DNA from: Phytophthora colocasiae
Lineage: Eukaryota > Oomycota > Peronosporomycetes > Peronosporales > Peronosporaceae
Direction of reading: 5' to 3'
Assembly (NCBI GenBank): GCA_018806915.1
Contig: JAGKQI010000010.1
Location: 248,001 to 312,000, forward strand
DNA: 64,000 nt
Each line of letters opens with the position of its first letter. Position 1 is the first letter of the stretch. The notes beneath the pieces were generated by a model, which was not told the DNA's origin, did not search any database, and saw nothing but the letters and a program-made list of their open reading frames with translations. Below, piece by piece: positions 33,203-43,523 of the stretch. The position numbers and the translations under genes were made by a program.

Positions 33203-33454
33203 CAAACATTTGTTTTAGCTGCTGCATGCACGCACAAGGTAGAGAACTGCAGTTGTTCCGTCGATATTGATGCTGACGACGTTGTTAAATGTGGTGCCAG
33301 CGACGTCGCGATATGTGGAGCAGTTTGCGCAATTTTGCACCGGAACGAGAATCATCTTCATGGCTCGTCAGATCCGGCTATCTGCGCTGACGACCAAGTA
33401 ATGCACCGGAAGGAGAGACCGGAAGTAACTTTACCTTTCTATTCGCTATACATT

Positions 33455-33969
33455 TTACTGCAAACAGCAGCTTCGAGACTTGTCAGGTTCAGCGACAAGT
33501 TCTTTCGCGTCGAACTCACTGTGAACAAGTTCCTGGACGGACCCTCTCCGGACAACATCTTTCCTGGAATCCTGTGTACGCAACAAACTCCGACGATGCT
33601 TGATACTCCCTTCGCTATGAAATGACGACACTCGTGTCACCTCGCTAACGTGTCGACGGTGTCGAGGAGTGTCTGATTCAGCTGTCCATCCTGTCCGAGG
33701 TTCACCTACAACTTTCAAACCGTCACTGTCTCCGTTCGAGATCACTTAGAAACCAATACTGTACCGGATCCAGGGGGATTAGACGCTGCTTCTTCTAGAC
33801 CATGGCCTCGGTTTGAAGACATCAAGGAGCTCAATGCCACTTTCATTGATAAGCAGAGATAACTCGTCCTCAGAAGCGACTGAAATAGCGGCAGTTTTAA
33901 ATCCGGACTATTGATGCCAGCACAGTTCGATTCATCCGACTTCGAGGGCTGATACAGTGCTAGTCGCAA
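33455..33969 (-). pseudogene. Possible decayed coding segment, unknown
   Basis: On the minus strand one frame reads ISVASEDELSLLINESGIEL, then ...FKPRPWSRRSSV, two stops, and goes on with SDTPRHRRHVSEVTRVSS and RRGSVQELVHSEFDAKELV to a stop at 33455. The Ser/Arg phosphosite-like texture looks coding, but stops interrupt it and upstream it switches frame near 33900. It lies between the RNA methyltransferase and the left inverted-repeat arm. I do not recognise a family. It could be the end of a lost gene or a spliced gene whose introns I cannot place. Confidence 0.3.
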
Positions 33970-35878
33970 CGCTCAAGCCACGCAATCGTCTCAATGTGTG
34001 GAGTGTGTGGTAGCATATCCACTGGCTGCAAGTGACGCACTCGGTAGGTACCAACTTCTCCGATTTCAGGTTTCGACTTCGCGCAGAAAGCTTCAAGATC
34101 AGGAACTTGCGAGTGAGGATTGCAGGATACGTAGCAGATATGACGAGGAGCTATGCGACGCAGCATCCTGATGAGCTTCTTGTGCAGACCAGCTCGTGGA
34201 GGATCGACAATCACCAAATCTGGGAGGTTAGGAGCAGCATCACCAAAGTTGGTAGCAATTTTCTCGAAAAACTCTTCTTCCTGGTAGCTTTTGGCCAAGT
34301 CGACGCAGAAGAACTGCATGTGGTCAGGAGTGTAGCCATTCAAACGGGCATTCACTTTTGCTCGCTCCACAGCCGCATCGATAAGCTCAAATCCCACAAT
34401 TTTCTCGGCGTGTTGGCCCATACAGATGCCAATGCTGCCCACGCCACAGAATAAATCCCACACGACCGGTTTCTTGGGCAACGCGTTTATCATGCGCTGA
34501 ATCTCCCGGTAAAGGGCACTTGCTTGAACGGAGTTGGGCTGGAAGAACGAGTCGAAAGAGATCTCAAAACGGTGGTCTAAAATCGTGTCTTCTAAATGGG
34601 ACCTGCCGTACAGAACTCGTTCTGTAGCACCATCTCCGATCACTTCAGGCTCTGTATCATCACTCCGTCGTCGGTGACGCTGACTTTCGCTGTCTAAACT
34701 CTCCACAATCGACACAAGTTGCGGAGCTTCATCAGACTGAGCAACTAGATCCCTTTCATACTGTTGCACGAGGTCTTGTACGATACTCTTGAGTAGGTTA
34801 CTCTGTTCTCCTTCAAAACTTGTCGTTGCAAGTCCCAACATGATTTCTGTTCGACCTTCACCATTCACGCCGCGACGTAACACAATCTGCTTCAGGAAAC
34901 CTTCGTGAGTATTGAAATCGTATGCCTGTATCCCTGCATCCTCACATTTTGTCACAAGCTGCTGAAGTAGCAGATTGCACGCTGAAGACTGTAGCAGACA
35001 CTCGTTCAACGACAAAATTCGAGGGCTCCACACAACTGCGCGACGTCGACGAGCCTTACTCTTGCCATGAATCTGTTTCGATCGTCGAGCACTGGCTGAT
35101 GACACCGGAAACATTCCAGCTGTAAACGGATACCGAGGAGATTCCACTGGTCCGCTACCGTCGTCCACAGGTTTGTCTTCGTCCAGCAGCCATCGACCTG
35201 TGCTGCAGGTGAATTCCATCTTGTTACGGTAGTGATACAGTCCAGTATTATCTCCATCAGTTTCGACACCTAAAATCTCACGAATCTCCATGTCTGGAGA
35301 GTGTTTCCTATCAGCAAAAAGGTCAAGGACCCAGTTTTGTTTTTCTCGGAGCTGTTGGGCGTAACTCACGTGCTGCAGTTTACAACCACCACAGATGCCA
35401 AAGAACTTGCTGCACAAAGGCTGCGATCGATGTTCACTATGATTGAGCACTTGCATTTGCTGCCCAAATATCGGCCAGGAGCCTTGAGGTTTGTCAGTGG
35501 ACCATTTCTCTCTCGACTGAACATCTCGTTCCCAAATTTCCACCTCCAATTCGTCCCCCGGGGCAGAAAATGGCACAATAACTTGCATTTTCACATTTTC
35601 ATCGGAGACGAAGGTACCGACGCCATCACCAAGGGAGTTGAGCTTATCAATTGACTGAAATCGTATGAAAAAAACAGTTTTAGCAACAACAAATATATAT
35701 ACATATATATTGATACAGGAGATTCTTGAAATCATACCAGAGGAACGCGTCGCTTATTATTCACAGCTGAAGGAGGCTGTATCGATGCAGCGCTAGAGAA
35801 GACTCGATATGAGTGCACAAAGCCTTGCTGTGGCCTACAGACCGCCGAACGAGTCCAGCATCGCAGGAAGCGGTCCAT
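33960..35878 (-). CDS. RlmD/TrmA-family RNA (uracil-C5) methyltransferase, probably mitochondrial
   Basis: Predicted SAM-dependent 5-methyluridine synthase for tRNA or rRNA. Exons 35878-35738 and 35654-33960 join in phase 0 across an AT-rich 83-nt intron (GTATGA...TTTCAG) containing a TA-rich tract. Product 611 aa. ATG 35878 gives MDRFLRCWTRSAV with Arg but no later acids, a likely mitochondrial presequence; an ATG at 35914 is in frame. Domains: TRAM-like beta region (SLGDGVGTF...ELEVEIWE), a cysteine cluster CSKFFGICGGC fitting the Fe-S site, YHYRNKMEF, the SAM motif VVWDLFCGVGSIGI, DPPRAG, and the catalytic Cys in YVSCNPHS. This is the only clear single-copy gene inside the inverted duplication. 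Confidence 0.87.
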
Positions 35879-36074
35879 TATTGTCTGGTCCAGGTCTAAA
35901 GTGTAATTGACCAATCATAGCACAGACCCGACCACCGGAAGCGGTACAGTTCCCACCTTGAATCTGTAGTCACGTATTCCGGTGCAAAGCTTCACGCGTT
36001 AATCGTTGGTATTTTGCCAGCGTCGACAGCATCGACAGCAAAGAACGAGGAGCATGTTGCTGAGAAAGTTTGAT

Positions 36075-37819
36075 CGTGTTCAAGTTGGAAGGAAAACACG
36101 TCGTGGCGCGTCATGAACATGAGTCATCCGAGAATCCAATGGCAGACGTTGGAGAATCCGAGTCACTGCAGCGCTGCAAACTAGCAAACAACTGCAGATG
36201 GGGATGCATGCTTGCACGGCGTGTGCAATGCACGCGCACGGCGTGGCGTCGGGGTTGTCCAGGCTGTGCGGCATCAGCCTGTCCTTTTATCCTTTTACTT
36301 CTCCGAGTGGAGATTCAATCCACTGCCACTGATGCTGTTTTGGGGAAACTGGATAGTATCCAATGGACACAAATTCGCACTACCAGTCGCCAGCAAGCCG
36401 TGCACAGCCGTCAATAGAGATCCGGGTAACGGTGAGTGAGGTTTGTTTGCTAGGAGACACAGAAGCACGAATACTGCGCCAAAACTTGCTTGACACTTGC
36501 CAACGCGAGCAACTGTTTGATGCCAGTGCCAACACGTACGTACGTGTCGTCGTTGTTCGCACATCTATACCCGTCTATGCGGGCGACGTGCCTCCCTCTC
36601 ATTCGCTCTCTACCACAGCAAGCACACCCCTAAATGACAGCATGCGACGTGGCAAAATGGCTCGTCTACTACCGTAGCTGCTCGCTGTACTTCAAGTCAC
36701 GTTCGTCCGCCATTTTGCTCGCACTTTTGCTTCCTCCTCCCTTCGCCCCCCAACGTTTAAGGCAAAAGCTGCTGTAGGTCTCCCTCCACCCACTGCTTAA
36801 TATGACTGCCACTCTAGTCTACGCACGCAATCGCAGTCGAAATAGCAGTCGTACGACCACCACTGGCACGCAGAGTGCAGCTCATTCAGCTGCTGCCACC
36901 TCCACCGTCTCCAGTCGTGTCCACCGCCACATCAAAGTGAGTTCTCGCCTGGCACCACAGATCTACCTGGGCCACATCTACCAGTCGCAACGTCCGGTAG
37001 AACCGTCGACCGCAGGGGATTCTACAGCGGATGGTTCTACCTCCGACCTCTGCGTCAAGACCGTCGTAGTCAAAAATGCCGGTCAATTGCAGCGTGACGA
37101 CGTCACCGGTCGTCTCCAAGGGCCCTGGAAGGAATGGCAAGCCGCCAGACAACTTCGCAGCGTCGCACGTAGCCACCCCAACGTCGTACAAGTGTTCGAC
37201 ACCTTCGTACAGCGCTCACACGTCTTCCTCGTCATGGAACACTGTGCGCGTGGCGACCTGTTGGCGGATCTGGTGGCGACGCAGCCTGAGAGTCGCCTGG
37301 ACCAGACGCACGCACTTCGCATCGTACTGCACTTGGCGCGCGGTCTGCAGTTCCTGCACGAGACGTGCAACATCGCGCACCGTGACGTCTCGCTCGAGAA
37401 CGTCTTTGTGTCTCGTGACGAGGTCTACAAGCTGGGCGACTTCGGGCTCAGCACACGCGCGGACGTTCGTGCCAGTGGCTGCGTGGGGAAGGCACAATAC
37501 GTGGCACCCGAGGTGGTGACTGAGGCCAGCTACGACCCCGTGACGGCCGACGTCTGGTCATTGGGGATTCTCTTCTTCATGTTGCTGACGGGTGCTCCGC
37601 TGCTGGAGTTCGCGTCACCTTCAAATCCCGAGTTCAACACGGTCAAGACCGTTGGTTGTCGAGGTGTACTGCGGTCCTGGAACATGGACTCGCAGCTCTC
37701 CGAAGAGACTCTGGATCTGCTCTCGAATATGCTTCAGTTCGACCCGATCAAGAGGCTGCAGACGATGAAAGAGGTGCTGAACCACCCAGCCCTCTTAGCT
37801 GCAAGCTGTCGGGCAGAAG
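36075..37819 (+). repeat. Right arm of large inverted duplication
   Basis: Mirror of 31465-33202. The inner edge is at CGTGTTCAAG (36075), the outer edge at CAGAAG (37819). Compared with the left arm it has an extra ~17 bp near 36215-36240 and lacks ~8 bp near 36183. Confidence 0.88.
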
Positions 37820-37833
37820 GTGGAGTGAATTGA
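36802..37833 (+). CDS. Ser/Thr protein kinase, right copy of inverted pair
   Basis: 343 aa, identical to the left copy as far as I can read, up to the end of the duplicated arm (SCRAE), then ending GGVN instead of EEDENEPLSF because the duplication boundary falls inside the last codons. HRD, DFG and APE-type motifs are intact. About 720 bp of upstream sequence is shared with the left copy, so both likely have the same promoter activity. The last four residues come from unrelated flanking DNA. Confidence 0.88.
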   Translation: MTATLVYARNRSRNSSRTTTTGTQSAAHSAAATSTVSSRVHRHIKVSSRLAPQIYLGHIYQSQRPVEPSTAGDSTADGSTSDLCVKTVVVKNAGQLQRDDVTGRLQGPWKEWQAARQLRSVARSHPNVVQVFDTFVQRSHVFLVMEHCARGDLLADLVATQPESRLDQTHALRIVLHLARGLQFLHETCNIAHRDVSLENVFVSRDEVYKLGDFGLSTRADVRASGCVGKAQYVAPEVVTEASYDPVTADVWSLGILFFMLLTGAPLLEFASPSNPEFNTVKTVGCRGVLRSWNMDSQLSEETLDLLSNMLQFDPIKRLQTMKEVLNHPALLAASCRAEGGVN

Positions 37834-38005
37834 GTCTCTTGTGTTTTCTAGTGATTTATTAACGGACGTGTTGAATACGACATGAATTCCCTTGGATACT
37901 CGCGATCTTTAGCTCAGATCTACAGCAACTTTGAAATCCTTATCAAGAACAGGAGCTACACACTCCAGGTTGTTGAGGAGTTCCAACATCGGTGACCGAC
38001 GGTGA

Positions 38006-38010
38006 CAATC
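38006..38010. repeat. Target-site duplication of copia element, left
   Basis: CAATC directly before the 5' LTR; it matches 43130-43134 after the 3' LTR. Five bp is usual for copia elements. Confidence 0.7.
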
Positions 38011-38321
38011 TGTTAGAAACAGCGTTTCGGGTTGATGCTCGAGCCGCAAGTTGCAGTCGAATGATTAGTTTCCATCGGGGTGCAGGCTTTCCGGAGAGCT
38101 GCGAGTTGCAGCAGACGGGAGCAGGTACGAGATCGGAAGCTCTACTGGTGGCGGCTGCATCGCCATCTGCGTTTCTTGTGCACGTGAGGAGATCGAACTA
38201 GTGCTGGGAAGACCAAGGGGCTGCAGGAAGGAAGAGCTAGCGCTAAAACTTTAATCTCAATCACTTCTACTTTCATCTTCTAGTACACAAGCCTCCAACA
38301 TCGTCTCGACGCCACCGAAAA
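38011..38321 (+). repeat. 5' LTR of copia element
   Basis: Starts TGTTAGAAAC. The end is taken as CACCGAAAA so that the primer site and the target duplication both fit; the ending is not the usual CA. Bases 1-309 equal those of the 3' LTR. Confidence 0.88.
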
Positions 38322-38337
38322 GGTTATGAGCCCAACT
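38322..38337 (+). promoter_or_regulatory. Primer-binding site, internal initiator tRNA-Met type
   Basis: GGTTATGAGCCCAACT follows the LTR directly. GGTTATGAGCCC is complementary to the anticodon-arm stretch GGGCUCAUAACC of initiator tRNA-Met, not to its 3' end. Drosophila copia uses the same kind of internal primer. The gag start codon lies inside the site. Confidence 0.72.
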
Positions 38338-41300
38338 ACCGACGTCGCCACTGACACTGGCCGCGAGCCTGGCTCCCCGAGCAGCATAACTGACCGCGGA
38401 AGGGTCAGTTCAACGGAGGTAGAAGAAGCGGAAGTCAAGGTGGCTGTGGCGCAGTCCCCGGACAAGTACGAACTGATCGTGGACTTGCTCAAGGGACTGG
38501 CCGGCCGGATGGACAAGCTCGAAGCCTCTCAAGCGTCGCTGACCAAGGAGCGGAGTGAGGCGTTCGAGGACGCTCTCGAGACGAGTGTGTTTGGGTCGTC
38601 GCTGGGACTGGGAGCTCAACGTGGCGTGGGGCGAATGAGACTTCAATCGCTCGAGCGGACACCACCTCGAGGCTACGTGCCACCCCCGGCTTACTTCGGG
38701 CATCGTCAGCCTGGCTACGGCATAGGCGTGAACCCTCAAGCTCCAAGTCCGAATGTGCCCATGCCAGAAGCCCCAGCGCCAGGAGTCGCACCTCCGAACG
38801 TTGCACCGGTGCAGCTTGACCAACACCAGCAAGGTCAAGGCCAACGCATCCCCGACGCTCGCCAACGAAAACTGAGCATCAGACCTTTTGACGGCAAAGA
38901 GCTCTATCAAGGCCTTGGTAGTGGCTTCATGCAATGGGGGATCAAGTTTGTGCGGCAGATGCGGTATGCTGAGGCTGCAAGCGGTTTTGCGTGGAGCGAG
39001 GATGTCAAGGTCGATCTACTGGGCCACCACTTGTCTGGCGTCGCCGAAAGGTACTACAATCGTCAGGTGGAAGGTTGGTGGGCAGAAAGCCCAACGGTCG
39101 AACACGTCATGCAGAGAATGTTGGAGACGTTCAACGTGCGAATTACTCCAGAACAAAGCATGAAGTTGTTCACCGCTCCGAAGAGTGGAAAGCGCACGTG
39201 GACGGAGCACTATCTATATTTGGTAGCTGTGAGCGAAGCGTGCGGTGGAGCTGACAATCTCGTCCTCGACAACATCGTCCGCTATGCCGCCCCCGACATG
39301 CGTGGCGTCATGCTCTCGAGGCTCAATCTAAGTCGGACGGACTATCTCAAGCAAGCAGAGGAACTGGCTCAGTTCGCGCAGTCCGCGGAGAGAGACATGA
39401 ACAACACCAGGCAAATGGGCAAGGACATGGCTGCGACTGTTACGGAGTCGAGGCCGAAGCCAAGAAAGTGCTACGTCTGTGGATCCGAAAAGCATCTCAA
39501 GGCGGCGTGCCCGAATCGGAACAATGCCAGCGGGAAGCGGGAAGCAGACTACACGTTAGCCGTGTTCGACATGGCGCTGGTAGCAGCAGACGGACGTGAC
39601 ACCCGAGATTATTGGATTCTCGACTCTGGGTCCAGTAGACATCTCGTGAACGATGCTCGTCTGCTCGAAGACCCACGAGAGTGCGCAAATGTATGTCTCG
39701 GTGCTGGTGGCGAAGAGCTGCTTGTTGAGAAGCAGGGAAGTGTTCTACTTCAAGTCGAGGTTGGAGGGCGAACGAAAATGGTCCGACTCGAAGATGTGCA
39801 ATATGCACCTAATTTGGCCAGAAACTTAATATCATACGGGTTGCTGGAGGCGAAGGGGTATGCGCTGTCGTATCGCGACGGCAGCCGGGTTCTCGCACAC
39901 AGAGACGGAGGAGGTCCCATTCTCGATGTGGACCGGAGGAACAACGTGCTTGTTGTTTGGGCTAAGGCCGTGGTGGCTGCTATGCCTCCCGCAGACGTGG
40001 TCATGAAGGCACTTGATGCAGAAGACAAGGAGGAGCTAGCCGTGCAAGAGGGATCGCTCATGCATTTCCACACGAGGCTGGGCCATTTAGCATTTGATAC
40101 CATCGAGCGCATGGCTCGCGAACCCAGGTCGGGAATCAAACTGACTGATAAGACGCGAGAGAGCTGTTTGACGTGTGCTCAAGGTAAACAGCCGAAGAAT
40201 CCCCAGAGCAAGAAGGACTCGGGGGCGAACTCACCGATTGACACAATTGGCGGTGTCATTTGCTCTGATCTAAAAGGTCCTGTTACGCCCCGAGATCGCT
40301 GCGGAAACCGATACATGGTCAACTTCGTCGACCACCGCAGCAACTATTGCCGAGTTTTTCTAGCACGCACGAAAGACGCAGCAGCTGACAAGTTCAAGCT
40401 ATTCCTGAATTTTTTCGAGAAACAATTCAACTATCGCATTCACGTTCTTCGTACGGATGGTGGTGGTGAATATCGCGTGCTGGATCCGTTTTGCGGTGAC
40501 GCAGGGGTGCGCAGGCAAATCTCGGAGGCCAGAAACCAAGCTAGCAATGGCAAGGCCGAGCGGATGCACCGCACAATTTTGAACATGGCGCGGTGTATGT
40601 TGTTTGAGTCTGGCCTGCCGCTCAAATTTTGGGGGGATGCTGTTCAATACGCTGCCTACGTGCTCAATAGAAGCCCGACGAGCGCAAACTTCGAGCGCCA
40701 GGCCCCACTAGCGGTTCTCACCGGCCAGACACCATGCCTTGGAGAGATTGTAGCGTTTGGATCACCATGTACTGTGCGCCGCGACCCACTGAAGAAAACG
40801 TTTGCGCCGCGCGCACAGCCCGGCATCATCGTGGGGAAGTCAGATGAAACCAAAGGGTTCAGCGTTTACCTCCCCAACATGAAGAAAGTGGTCGTGACTC
40901 AGCATATTAGGAATATCACAACGCTTACGGACAGCCAGAACACGCAGTGGCAGCGCGAGATGCTGGAGGCCGACAAGTCGGGTGGCTCCGTGGACGCAAC
41001 TGCCGACAGTACTTCAGGCTCGAAGAAAGTGCGGCGCTCACTTAGGCTGAAGCAGAAGCGGAATGCTTCGAATGATTCAGTATCTAGGGTTACAAGATCT
41101 TCTGCCGGAGATACCTCGAGAAGCACGACCAACCAAGCAGGGCACGATGTCGCGAATACTGTTCGCGAGGCTGACCCGCGAAATTACGGCGAAGGCCATG
41201 AAGAGCAGCATGCGCGAGAAGTGGATCGGATGCAATGGAAGCGGAGATCGCAGCCCTGGAAGCTAACGATGTCTGGACGTTTGAGCGTCGCACGCCGAAC

Positions 41301-42824
41301 GCACATGTTCTCCACGCAAAATGGGTGTTCAAAACAAAAATGACAGCGGATGGCGAAATCGAGCGCTACAAAGCACGCCTCGTCGCCTGTGGCAATGAGC
41401 AATACTTTGGTGTGGACTATACCATTACTTTCGCAGCGGTGATGGAACTGGGGACCGTCAAGGTTGTGCTAGTTCTCGCACGACGCTGGAAGGTGCCTGC
41501 TAAGCACGGCGATATTCCCAATGCTTACGTCAAGGCAGCCACGGAGGACGAGCTGGAGATTTTCATCGAGATCCCACCCGGTATGAAGATTCCTGATGAC
41601 ATTTTGGCGACGTTCGGCGTGAACCACAAGAACAAGCTCATGCTGCGACTAGCAAAGTCCCTCTACGGACTCAAGCAAGCCGGTCGTCTATGGAGTCAAT
41701 TGCTACACAACCATCTCCTGGCAGCCGGATTTACTCAAGCGATCACGGATATGTGTCTCTACTTCAAGAACGACGGTCCTGACACGGTTGTCGTCGGAGT
41801 GTATGTCGACGACCTCCTTGTGACTGCAACACGTGAGGAGCTGGTGGACAAGTTTTTTGAAGATATGGCGACTCTATCGATAAAGAACCTCGGGTATGTG
41901 AGTCGTTTTCTTGGGATGCGTGTTCACTACGACGAACATCACGGGTACGAGCTCGACCAAGAAGTAGCCATCGACGAACTGCTGCGCGAATTCGGCATGG
42001 AAGGTGCACACGGAGTGCGGACACCGATTGGAGAAGAATGCAACGACAAACCAGCACTTCAGGAGGAGCTACTGCCCGCTATGGACAAAACTGGGGGGCC
42101 AACACTACGCCGTTTTCAGTCTTTGGTCGGCAGCTTGCTGTGGCTCGCACGTTGTACCAGGCCGGACATCGCTTTCGCTGTCCACAAAGCAACACGCCAA
42201 ACTCATCAACCTCGCCTGGCGGACTGGAAGCTCTGTAAGCGCGTGCTCCGTTACCTCAGTGGTACAAAAAGCGTTAAACTGCGGATGAAAGGCTGCGAAC
42301 CTAGCACGGCACTGCAACTCGAAGGATTCAGTGATGCAGACTTTGCTGCGGACAAGACCGACCGCAAGAGTGTTACAGGAGGCGTCGTACTACTGGACGG
42401 TATGCCAATTCTTTGGGCGTGCAAGAAGCAAGGTGGCGTCTCACTGTCGACAATGGAAGCGGAATTTACTGCTGCGTCGCACATCTGCCGCGAATTACTT
42501 GGATTTCGTCAGCTACTGCTGGAGATCGGCTTGTCGGCGCAAGAGCCAATGCCGCTGATGGTTGACAATCAGGCAGCGATAAAGCAGCTACGAAGTGAGT
42601 CAACGTCGGCTAGTGCAAAGCACATTGATATTCGTATCAAGTTCGTGTACTCTTACACTCGCCGCGGGATCGTTGAGCCCGTCTACGTGGAATCGCGGTT
42701 TCAGTTAGCTGATTTACTGACGAAGGCATTACCGGCGCCGCGTCTCAGCGAACTTCGCGACTTACTGTTTTTGAGTGATCGCAAGAGGTGCACGGATGGC
42801 GTTACCGCCGAGGAGGAGTGTTAG
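38326..42824 (+). pseudogene. copia Gag-Pol polyprotein with two frame breaks
   Basis: The first frame (38326-41343) begins MSPTTDVATD. It holds gag, a zinc knuckle CYVCGSEKHLKAAC near residue 385, the protease site WILDSGSS near 430, the integrase HHCC region (MHFHTRLGHL...CLTCAQGK) near 580-625, and the integrase core with DLKGP and LRTDGGGEYR. RT and RNase H continue in another frame to 42824 (HAKWVFKTK, RLAKSLYGLKQAGRLWSQ, YVDD near 41800, STMEAEF). Between 41194 and 41228 the reading passes through the third frame: conserved residues fit only if each site carries one extra G (in GAAGGCC and ATCGGATG). The polyprotein stop (TAG, 42822-42824) lies inside the 3' LTR. Either two recent mutations or assembly errors. 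No separate env is present. Confidence 0.88.
42809..42818 (+). promoter_or_regulatory. Polypurine tract of copia element
   Basis: CGAGGAGGAG directly before the 3' LTR; expected plus-strand priming site. It also encodes the last Glu residues of Pol. Confidence 0.65.
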
Positions 42825-43129
42825 AAACAGCGTTTCGGGTTGATGCTCGAGCCGCAAGTTGCAGTCGAATGATTAGTTTCCATCGGGGTGCAGGCTTTCC
42901 GGAGAGCTGCGAGTTGCAGCAGACGGGAGCAGGTACGAGATCGGAAGCTCTACTGGTGGCGGCTGCATCGCCATCTGCGTTTCTTGTGCACGTGAGGAGA
43001 TCGAACTAGTGCTGGGAAGACCAAGGGGCTGCAGGAAGGAAGAGCTAGCGCTAAAACTTTAATCTCAATCACTTCTACTTTCATCTTCTAGTACACAAGC
43101 CTCCAACATCGTCTCGACGCCACCGAATA
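42819..43129 (+). repeat. 3' LTR of copia element
   Basis: Same as the 5' LTR except for T at 43128 in the last two bases. Its first bases contain the Pol stop codon. CAATC follows. Confidence 0.88.
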
Positions 43130-43134
43130 CAATC
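43130..43134. repeat. Target-site duplication of copia element, right
   Basis: CAATC, matching 38006-38010. Confidence 0.7.
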
Positions 43135-43523
43135 AGCACGTGCGTTCACGTTATAAAGTGTGACGGATACCATTGCTCTGTTTACATGTAAGACCTTCTT
43201 CACTTACTTACCAGCATGAAGAGTTACTCATAGATATGGTCTGGACGCCCTCCGAATTATCCCCCATAGCCTCCGCTCGTCTCCTAGCCCACACATTAGG
43301 AAGTCGGTCGCTTCTTGGTGGGACGTTCAGGACGTCGTTGTTTACCTGTGAGATTCAGTCGGTTTCGGTGCGTATTCAGTTGCCGAGTACTTGCCTCACT
43401 CAAGCGAATCTCCAGTATGATTGCCAATTTGGCAATTTGGCAATGCCAAAGTAGCTTCATGGCTCCATGTGAGCATCGCAATGTACCAACAGCAACGTCA
43501 CTTCCCAATTCGCTTCACACATC
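43135..43523. other. Leader region of the phosphate transporter gene
   Basis: 389 bp between the copia element and the transporter ATG. TCACTTCCCAATTC at 43498-43511 resembles the oomycete initiator and lies 12 nt before ATG 43524, giving a very short leader. Nothing else is recognised. Confidence 0.4.

Larger units (their letters stand above)
38011..43129 (+). mobile_element. Ty1/copia LTR retrotransposon, very young insertion
   Basis: 5,119 bp with LTRs at 38011-38321 and 42819-43129, a CAATC duplication on both sides, a primer site just inside the left LTR and a purine tract just before the right LTR. Domain order gag, zinc knuckle, protease, integrase, RT, RNase H places it in copia (integrase before RT). 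The LTRs agree over their first 309 bases, with one difference in the last two, pointing to a very recent insertion. Confidence 0.93.

Noticed and set aside
32524..33227. Overlapping 60-130 codon frames in the kinase upstream region (mirrored at 36070-36677)
   Set aside because: They overlap on both strands, differ between the arms by frame-breaking indels and show no family features; treated as promoter/leader DNA.
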